Shown: positions 1 to 3,512 of the stretch, piece after piece | Layout: each line of letters begins with the position of its first letter | How positions within the stretch are numbered: position 1 is the stretch's first letter | Assembly (NCBI GenBank): GCA_947174085.1 | Contig: CAMWHN010000084.1 | Span: forward strand, 1-8,245 | Direction: 5' to 3' | From: an uncultured Ruminococcus sp. | Lineage (GTDB): Bacteria > Bacillota > Clostridia > Oscillospirales > Ruminococcaceae | DNA: 8,245 nucleotides | Position numbers and translations under genes: made by a program | Notes under the pieces: model-generated | What the model was told of the DNA's origin: nothing | Databases searched by the model: none | Seen by the model: only the letters and a program-made list of their open reading frames with translations

Positions 1-228
1 CTGTTATATTCCTTGCAGGTCTTACCCTAACTATTATGCTATTTTCTCCCCACAGGATAAAAAACGCTTTTATATATTAGTAACACATAACTTGTGTTTT
101 GTTACAAAAAGATTTGTCAAATTTTTGATTAATTTTTTGGTAATTTTGACGAACTGTAATTTTCTAAAATCTTGTAACATAATTGTCGTTTTCTGGCACT
201 AACTTTTAGAAAGCCGAGGTGTTTTCTC
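1..228. other. Upstream region of the sigma factor operon
   Basis: AT-rich stretch without a convincing gene. One plus-strand frame (from position 2 to the TAA near 202) stays open, but it has no start codon or RBS in view and translates to a low-complexity hydrophobic string, so I do not call it. No sigma-A promoter with good spacing is visible: TTGACG (146-151) is only 13 nt from TAAAAT (165-170). I also found no clear ECF-type pair (AAC box plus CGT box at about 16 nt) for autoregulation. The sigma gene's RBS, GAGGTG (216-221), lies 7 nt before its ATG. The far left, read on the minus strand, contains AAGGA, which could be the RBS of a divergent gene starting off the edge; this is a guess. 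Confidence 0.5.
80..105. repeat. Nested palindrome upstream of the ECF sigma gene
   Basis: Two inverted repeats sit inside one another. The outer arms are GTAACA (80-85) and TGTTAC (100-105). The inner arms are AACACA (82-87) and TGTGTT (93-98), around a 5-nt centre. The two sets overlap, so they are alternative pairings rather than one long stem. No T-run follows, so it is not a terminator. An operator for a dimeric regulator is a possible role, but no binding protein can be named. Confidence 0.4.
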
Positions 229-741
229 ATGAATCATGAATTTGAAATTTTATATCAGGAATATTTTTCCAGAATCTATGCTTTTTTGTATAAACTAACA
301 GAAAGCCGTGACCTTGCCGAAGAATTAACACAAGAAACATTTTATCAAGCTTTTGTTTCTTTTCATAGATTCCGTGGCGATAGTGATGTTTTTACATGGC
401 TTGTTTCCATTGGTAAACATACTTACTATCATTATCTTAGAAAAAATAAAAATCATCTCGAAAATATTAGCACAGAATTGCTTACAGACCTTTATAGCGA
501 CCCTACTACAGAACACCTCGAAGATACTGTAGAACATCAACTCATGGCAGAATGCGCAAAAAAAGCACTCCTGTCACTTCCGCAAAAATATCAGGACGTG
601 ACAATTCTAAGAGTCTATGCCCAAATGAGTTATGCACAGATTGGCAATGCATTACATATTAGCGAAAATTCCGCTAGAGTAATTTATTACCGTGCCAAAA
701 AAATGATGTTGGAGGCGATTCAAAATGAATATAACATGTAA
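229..741 (+). CDS. ECF-type RNA polymerase sigma factor (sigma-70 family)
   Basis: A 170-residue protein of normal length for a two-domain extracytoplasmic function sigma factor, which binds core RNA polymerase and directs it to a small regulon. Region 2 spans about residues 8-72. It includes the core-binding helix around DLAEELTQETFYQAF and the segment FRGDSDVFTWLVSIGKHTYYHYLRK (about 48-72, spanning -10 melting/recognition). Region 4 spans about 108-160 with the pattern LSLPQKYQDVTILRVY, then AQIGNALHISENSARVIYYRAKK, the -35-binding helix-turn-helix. The ATG at 229 follows GAGGTG with a 7-nt spacer. Its last 17 bases overlap the downstream anti-sigma gene, and the RBS of that gene (GGAGG, 711-715) lies inside this ORF, which suggests translational coupling and a fixed ratio of the two proteins. 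The ECF subgroup and regulon cannot be assigned from sequence alone. Confidence 0.93.
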   Translation: MNHEFEILYQEYFSRIYAFLYKLTESRDLAEELTQETFYQAFVSFHRFRGDSDVFTWLVSIGKHTYYHYLRKNKNHLENISTELLTDLYSDPTTEHLEDTVEHQLMAECAKKALLSLPQKYQDVTILRVYAQMSYAQIGNALHISENSARVIYYRAKKMMLEAIQNEYNM

Positions 742-1078
742 TTTTGTAACGGATTTTGTAGAATTATATCACGAGAATTTAGTTAGTCCGGAAACTGCAC
801 TTGCTATCCGTTCGCATCTTAAAACTTGTACGAATTGTCGGAATTATTACCGTGAGTATCAAATCATTAAAAATCGGAAATCTGCTCCGGCTGTGAATAT
901 TTTATTAAATAATGAGGACATTTCCGAAACTGAAGAAAGACTTTGTGCAAATCTTTCAAAACGATTGCGCCGACGTAGATTTCTGGAACTCGTTGGCACA
1001 AGTGCTGTTATTGGTGCAGGTTCTGTTATGTTGACGATTGGTTTATTTTTGACTTTTAAAAATAGTGATAATAATTAA
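725..1078 (+). CDS. Short zinc-finger membrane anti-sigma factor
   Basis: A 117-residue partner of the preceding sigma factor. The N-terminal half has the putative zinc-finger pattern of anti-sigma (ZAS-like) proteins: Cys5, then His31-x3-Cys35-x2-Cys38 in the context SHLKTCTNC. These domains bind the sigma factor and hold it inactive in the cytoplasm. A linker (about 40-80) leads to the basic cluster RLRRRR (80-85), then one hydrophobic segment (about 89-111). By the positive-inside rule the zinc finger would be cytoplasmic. Only about six residues (KNSDNN) follow the membrane span, so there is no room for an extracellular sensor domain. GGAGG (711-715) sits 9 nt before the ATG, which overlaps the sigma gene by 17 nt. 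Function is inferred from the motif and from being next to the sigma gene; sequence identity to known anti-sigma factors cannot be judged here. Confidence 0.85.
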   Translation: MNITCNFVTDFVELYHENLVSPETALAIRSHLKTCTNCRNYYREYQIIKNRKSAPAVNILLNNEDISETEERLCANLSKRLRRRRFLELVGTSAVIGAGSVMLTIGLFLTFKNSDNN

Positions 1079-1090
1079 GGAGGTTTTTTT

Positions 1091-1606
1091 ATGATTCATA
1101 TTTATTGCGGTGACGGTAAAGGCAAAACGACTGCTGCCCTTGGGCTTGCCATTCGTGCTGTCGGAAGTGGTATGCCTGTCAATTTTGTACAGTTTCTAAA
1201 GGGCAGTCATACGTCAGAATTGCAAATTCTTACTAGGATTCCTGAAATTACAGTTTCACGCTGTGATAAAGACTATGGTTTTACGTTCCAAATGACAGAC
1301 ACACAAAAAGCGCAATTAACTACCTATCATAATCAAATGCTGTCTGACATCATGAATCAGTTATATACTGGTAACAAAATGCTTTTAGTACTAGATGAAT
1401 TTTTTAGCGCATATAATTATAATTTATTAGACAAAGAATTAGCAAACCGTCTTGTTTTTAACTGCCCCGAACATACTGAATTAGTTCTTACTGGTCGAAA
1501 TCCAGAACAAAAATTTATTGACGTTGCAGATTATGTAACCGAAATGCAAGCCATTAAACACCCTTATCAAAATGGCATTTCTGCTCGTCATGGTATTGAG
1601 TATTAA
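1091..1606 (+). CDS. cobO: Corrinoid (cob(I)yrinic acid a,c-diamide) adenosyltransferase, CobA/CobO/BtuR family
   Basis: A 171-residue P-loop enzyme that transfers the adenosyl group of ATP to the cobalt of Co(I) corrinoids, making adenosylcobalamin or its precursors in the cytoplasm. It carries the family's phosphate loop GDGKGKTT (7-14), VQFLKG (33-38), the acidic LDE after a beta strand (101-103), LVLTGRNP (131-138), ADYVTEM (146-152), KHPY (156-159) and the C-terminal GISARHGIEY. Length is slightly short but typical for the anaerobe versions that lack an N-terminal extension. AAGGAGG (1077-1083) overlaps the anti-sigma stop and lies 7 nt before the ATG, so it is probably co-transcribed with the sigma/anti-sigma pair. 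No cobalamin riboswitch fits in the 12-nt gap. Whether it serves de novo synthesis or salvage cannot be told, because no other cob genes are in view. Confidence 0.92.
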   Translation: MIHIYCGDGKGKTTAALGLAIRAVGSGMPVNFVQFLKGSHTSELQILTRIPEITVSRCDKDYGFTFQMTDTQKAQLTTYHNQMLSDIMNQLYTGNKMLLVLDEFFSAYNYNLLDKELANRLVFNCPEHTELVLTGRNPEQKFIDVADYVTEMQAIKHPYQNGISARHGIEY

Positions 1607-1649
1607 ATTAAAAAATAGGAAGTTGAAAATTTTTTTATTTTCTCTTCTC
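1607..1649 (+). other. Short A/T-rich spacer with weak hairpin potential
   Basis: Between the adenosyltransferase stop and the toxin promoter there is an imperfect hairpin. GAAG (1619-1622) can pair with CTTC (1644-1647), and GAAAAT (1625-1630) with ATTTTC (1637-1642), around a T6 loop. It is almost all A:T and is not followed by a T-run. A purely A:T alternative pairs 1610-1616 with 1629-1635. Either could weakly help end the upstream transcript, but neither is a convincing intrinsic terminator. Confidence 0.25.
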
Positions 1650-1678
1650 TTGACAAATACTATTTAATAGGGTATAAT
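1650..1678 (+). promoter_or_regulatory. Consensus sigma-A promoter of the toxin-antitoxin module
   Basis: TTGACA (1650-1655) and TATAAT (1673-1678) are separated by exactly 17 nt, a full match to the housekeeping consensus. Transcription would start near 1685, so the mRNA begins almost at the toxin RBS (GAGGTGG, 1687-1693) and the leader is only about 15 nt. Such a strong promoter on a toxin operon implies tight repression by the antitoxin. Confidence 0.88.
1660..1670. promoter_or_regulatory. Palindrome between -35 and -10, candidate antitoxin operator
   Basis: CTATT-T-AATAG is a perfect 11-bp palindrome inside the promoter spacer, flanked by imperfect extension (TAC on the left, GGTA on the right). 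The location is ideal for blocking RNA polymerase, and XRE antitoxins typically autoregulate through palindromes at their own promoter. Assigning this site to the antitoxin at 2044-2355 is inference. Confidence 0.5.
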
Positions 1679-1699
1679 ATAGCTAAGAGGTGGTAGTAA

Positions 1700-2041
1700 T
1701 TGACAAGAGAATTTATAATGCTTCCAATGTTTGAAAAACAATGGTCAAAAATTGGTCTTACTGAAGATGATTTAAAACGGTTGCAAAACGAACTTATTAA
1801 AAATCCAAAAGTGGGAGATGTTGTACAAGGAACAGGCGGACTTAGAAAAATCCGTTTTGCATTTGAACATCATGGAAAAAGTGGAAGTACAAGGGTAGTT
1901 TATGTGGATTTTGCGTATTATGAAAAAATTTACTTTATCACAGCATATGCCAAAAATGATAAAGAAAATTTGTCTAAATCAGAAAGAAATAATATCAAAA
2001 CACTAATTCAAACCCTTGAAAAAAATCTAAAAGGAGAATAA
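1700..2041 (+). CDS. RelE/HigB-like toxin of a type II toxin-antitoxin system
   Basis: A 113-residue small basic protein. Members of this family are ribosome-dependent mRNA endonucleases that stop translation until neutralised by the antitoxin. Recognisable features are GGLRKIRFA (46-54), GKSGSTRVVYVDF (59-71), which matches the G-x-x-G-x-R-V-[VI]-Y core strand of HigB2-type toxins, and IYFITAYAKNDKENLS (77-92), which corresponds to the family's 'aYaKn.k.nLs' strand and turn. I use the TTG start at 1700 because GAGGTGG (1687-1693) is 6 nt upstream; the in-frame ATG at 1718 lies 24 nt from that RBS and would remove the first beta strand. The antitoxin gene follows after 2 nt. Toxin-first order is usual for HigBA-like modules. 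The exact subfamily is uncertain. Confidence 0.85.
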   Translation: MTREFIMLPMFEKQWSKIGLTEDDLKRLQNELIKNPKVGDVVQGTGGLRKIRFAFEHHGKSGSTRVVYVDFAYYEKIYFITAYAKNDKENLSKSERNNIKTLIQTLEKNLKGE

Positions 2042-2043
2042 GC

Positions 2044-2355
2044 ATGAACGTATATGACAGTATTATACAAGGTTTAAATGAAGCAATTGAATACGAAAAA
2101 GGAAATTTACAAGCTAGAACTGTTAAAATTTCCATTGCTCCTCTACCGGATATCAATAGCAATCAAATAAAAGATATACGCAAGTCACTTGATATGACAC
2201 AAGCAATGTTTGCAACAGTTATGGGAGTATCTGTGAAAACTGTTGAAGCATGGGAATCTGGTGTAAATACACCCTCTGGAGTGGCAAGACGTATGCTGTC
2301 GCTTTTGCAGTTAGACCCACAGTTACCAACAAAATATAATCTGATATCAAGATAA
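2044..2355 (+). CDS. XRE-family helix-turn-helix antitoxin (HigA-like)
   Basis: A 103-residue protein with a helix-turn-helix at about 41-75: IKDIRKSLDMTQAMFATVMG, then VSVKTVEAWESGVNTPSG, the standard XRE pattern. The next helix (about 79-92, ARRMLSLLQLDPQ) resembles the dimer/C-terminal part of HigA2/NadS-like antitoxins. The N-terminal 35 residues (NVYDSIIQGLNEAIEYEKG...) probably contact the toxin, as in COG2944-type antitoxins that have the toxin-binding part in front of the HTH; this assignment is inferred. AAGGAG (2031-2036) lies 7 nt before the ATG, inside the end of the toxin gene, so the two are translated as a unit. It should neutralise the toxin and repress the promoter at 1650-1678. 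Confidence 0.86.
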   Translation: MNVYDSIIQGLNEAIEYEKGNLQARTVKISIAPLPDINSNQIKDIRKSLDMTQAMFATVMGVSVKTVEAWESGVNTPSGVARRMLSLLQLDPQLPTKYNLISR

Positions 2356-2360
2356 TTTTT

Positions 2361-2398
2361 TTCCGTCCTGTTTTCAGAATGGGACGGAATTATTTTTT
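2361..2398 (+). terminator. Intrinsic terminator of the toxin-antitoxin operon
   Basis: TTCCGTCC (2361-2368) pairs perfectly with GGACGGAA (2382-2389) around a 13-nt loop. It is followed by TTATTTTTT (2390-2398). It begins 6 nt after the antitoxin stop and closes the module. Confidence 0.85.
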
Positions 2399-2473
2399 GC
2401 ACTATTTTGTTTTCTCCTGACAAATCTTGTTTTTTAAGAAATAGTTCTATCATGCTCTATATGTAATTATTTA

Positions 2474-2521
2474 GCTTGCTTGATTCATGCAAGCACTGTA
2501 ATTTTATGCATAAAAGCATAA
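2474..2521. repeat. Two adjacent hairpin-forming inverted repeats
   Basis: First, GCTTGC (2474-2479) with GCAAGC (2489-2494), or in a shifted register TGCTTG (2477-2482) with CAAGCA (2490-2495). Second, TTATGC (2504-2509) with GCATAA (2516-2521) around ATAAAA. Neither is followed by a long T-run, so they are weak terminator candidates; a back-up terminator or protein sites are possible. Confidence 0.35.
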
Positions 2522-2806
2522 TTTGAGATACCATAAAAATATGTCTGAACTATGAAAAAAATATTTCAATTTTTTTTGAAAAATATGAACACAATTGCAC
2601 TACAAGTCGTAATATATGAATAAATCATGATGTAAAGATTTATGCAAATAGCGTAGTTTCTTCATTTACTATTAGGAATATATGTATAAATTATTAACAA
2701 GGTTTTTTACAAAAATTAAGTTTATTGCGATATTGCTTATAAATTTCAAAATATACTGCTTGTGATACAAATTGTGCAAATTGACGAAAAAAGTGCTTAC
2801 TTAAAC

Positions 2807-2831
2807 GTTTTACTTCTCAATTTTGTAAAAC
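2807..2831. repeat. GTTTTAC/GTAAAAC inverted repeat upstream of the pilin promoter
   Basis: GTTTTAC (2807-2813) and GTAAAAC (2825-2831) are perfect 7-bp inverted arms separated by 11 nt. Their centres are 18 bp apart, and the downstream arm ends 34 bp before the pilin -35 box. This position suits an upstream regulator-binding site; the regulator is unknown. Confidence 0.35.
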
Positions 2832-2865
2832 TTTGTTCATAATTTGTTTTTTTTTCGAAAAACTA

Positions 2866-2894
2866 TTGACAAAAGTTTAGACATATGTTATAGT
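2866..2894 (+). promoter_or_regulatory. Strong sigma-A promoter of the pilin gene
   Basis: TTGACA (2866-2871) and TATAGT (2889-2894) are 17 nt apart, an exact -35 and a one-mismatch -10. Transcription should start near 2901, giving a leader of about 100 nt before the pilin ATG. The end of the spacer is the 8-bp palindrome ACATATGT (2881-2888), a possible repressor site. Confidence 0.85.
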
Positions 2895-2900
2895 ATATTT

Positions 2901-2989
2901 GTAAGGAAAACACTGGCACGGTTCAAGCAGTGGATTCCACAGTTGCAGAAGGAGTGAACCCCTCTGCAAAATATTATATTTATTATTAT
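2901..2989 (+). promoter_or_regulatory. Structured 5' leader RNA of the pilin gene, candidate kissing-loop element
   Basis: Starting about 10 nt after the predicted transcription start, two hairpins can form. Hairpin I pairs CACTG (2911-2915) with CAGTG (2928-2932); its 12-nt loop contains GGTTCA (2920-2925). Hairpin II pairs TTGCAGA (2943-2949) with TCTGCAA (2963-2969) and, after one bulged A, GG (2951-2952) with CC (2961-2962); its loop holds TGAACC (2955-2960). The two loop hexamers are exact complements, so a 6-bp loop-loop contact is possible. An alternative small hairpin, GTGG (2930-2933) with CCAC (2937-2940), would compete with hairpin I. CCTCT (2961-2965), buried in hairpin II, can pair with GGAGG of the pilin RBS with one G-U. 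I do not see the hallmarks of c-di-GMP-I/II, preQ1, cobalamin or other riboswitches known to me. Fold and role are inferred. Confidence 0.55.
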
Positions 2990-3004
2990 AAGGAGGTTTT
3001 CGCT

Positions 3005-3442
3005 ATGAAAACAAGAAAAGTGAAAGGTTTCACACTCGTTGAGCTGATTGTTGTAATCGCTATTATCGGCGTATTGGCAGCTATCCTCGTTCCGTCTATG
3101 TTGGGTTATGTTAAAAAATCCAAAGTTTCCGCTGCTAACTCCAATGCTAAATCCCTGTATGATGCTGTTGCTACTTCTTTAGTAGAATTAGACTCTGAGG
3201 GTACGAGCGTAGCAGGTAATGATTATACTTACGCTGGTACATCAGATTTAGACAAGAAGATTGTAAATTACTTTGAGAGCATTACAGATTATGCTGGTAG
3301 TGGTAGGTCAGCAATGTATCGAGTAGATAGCATGGCATGTAAAGGTGCATGGATGAATGATGGTACTTACAGAGGCGGTTATCCAACTGGTTCTACAACA
3401 GATAACTATACTTCATTCACACTTTCTCAGGCTTGCTCCTAA
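3005..3442 (+). CDS. Type IV prepilin (major pilin-like, class III signal)
   Basis: A 145-residue precursor with a short basic leader MKTRKVKG, cleavage expected after Gly8, then FTLVELIVVIAIIG, which has the conserved Phe+1 and Glu+5. Pro30 corresponds to Pro22 of mature pilins. The hydrophobic helix (about 9-33) would anchor the subunit in the membrane before assembly and pack the fibre core. The mature form would be about 137 residues. Two cysteines, Cys112 and Cys144, could close a disulfide loop near the C-terminus like the D-region of major pilins; the protein ends in Ser145. AAGGAGG (2990-2996) sits 8 nt before the ATG. The same frame is open back to GTG 2930, but that part is leader RNA. 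The start of the gene uses CTC, ATC, GTT, GCT and TCC codons more than its neighbours, as expected for high expression. No pilus motor or prepilin peptidase genes are in view. Confidence 0.9.
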   Translation: MKTRKVKGFTLVELIVVIAIIGVLAAILVPSMLGYVKKSKVSAANSNAKSLYDAVATSLVELDSEGTSVAGNDYTYAGTSDLDKKIVNYFESITDYAGSGRSAMYRVDSMACKGAWMNDGTYRGGYPTGSTTDNYTSFTLSQACS

Positions 3443-3469
3443 GCAAATCTAAATGAAATAATAATAAAG

Positions 3470-3495
3470 AGCCTTCCGAGTTGGAAGGCTTTTTT
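3470..3495 (+). terminator. Intrinsic terminator after the pilin gene
   Basis: AGCCTTCC (3470-3477) pairs perfectly with GGAAGGCT (3483-3490) around a 5-nt loop and runs into six T (3490-3495). It is a strong terminator only 17 nt before the next gene, which has no obvious promoter, so partial read-through probably supplies the downstream mRNA. Confidence 0.88.
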
Positions 3496-3512
3496 ATAAC
3501 AAGAGGATAATT

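Larger units (their letters stand above)
2399..2865. other. Long AT-rich gene-free region upstream of the pilin promoter
   Basis: About 465 bp with no supportable gene. Short frames exist, for example 23 codons from ATG 2552, but without an RBS or family likeness. The region holds several inverted repeats: 2474-2494, 2504-2521, 2564-2581 (TTTCAA/TTGAAA around T6) and 2807-2831. It also has a direct repeat CAAATTG (2768-2774 and 2777-2783). I see no convincing sigma-A promoter here before 2866. Its length and repeats fit a regulatory region for the pilin or a decayed gene remnant. Confidence 0.5.

Noticed and set aside
146..170. Sigma-A promoter TTGACG...TAAAAT before the sigma gene
   Set aside because: The spacer is only 13 nt, too short for a functional -35/-10 pair.
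2..202. Open plus-strand frame at the left edge
   Set aside because: No start or RBS in the window, low-complexity translation, and AT-rich spacer composition with palindromes. It could be the tail of an upstream gene, but nothing supports it.
325..540. Minus-strand 71-codon frame
   Set aside because: Entirely inside the sigma factor gene on the opposite strand, with a cysteine/methionine-rich, unrecognisable product.
2163..2453. Minus-strand 96-codon frame
   Set aside because: It lies over the antitoxin gene and its terminator, has no RBS and no family likeness; a shadow.
2552..2623. 23-codon frame starting MKKIFQFFLKN
   Set aside because: No RBS and purely AT-driven composition; not supportable as a small peptide gene.
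2901..2989. c-di-GMP riboswitch (classes I and II) in the pilin leader
   Set aside because: Such switches often precede pilus genes, but the conserved GGxCACGxxxAxGGCAAACC-like core and GNRA loop of class I, and the class II core, are not present.
2930..3004. Extension of the pilin frame back to a GTG at 2930
   Set aside because: No RBS at a usable distance before the GTG. The ATG at 3005 has an ideal AAGGAGG, and the protein from there begins with a proper prepilin leader. The extra part coincides with the structured leader RNA.
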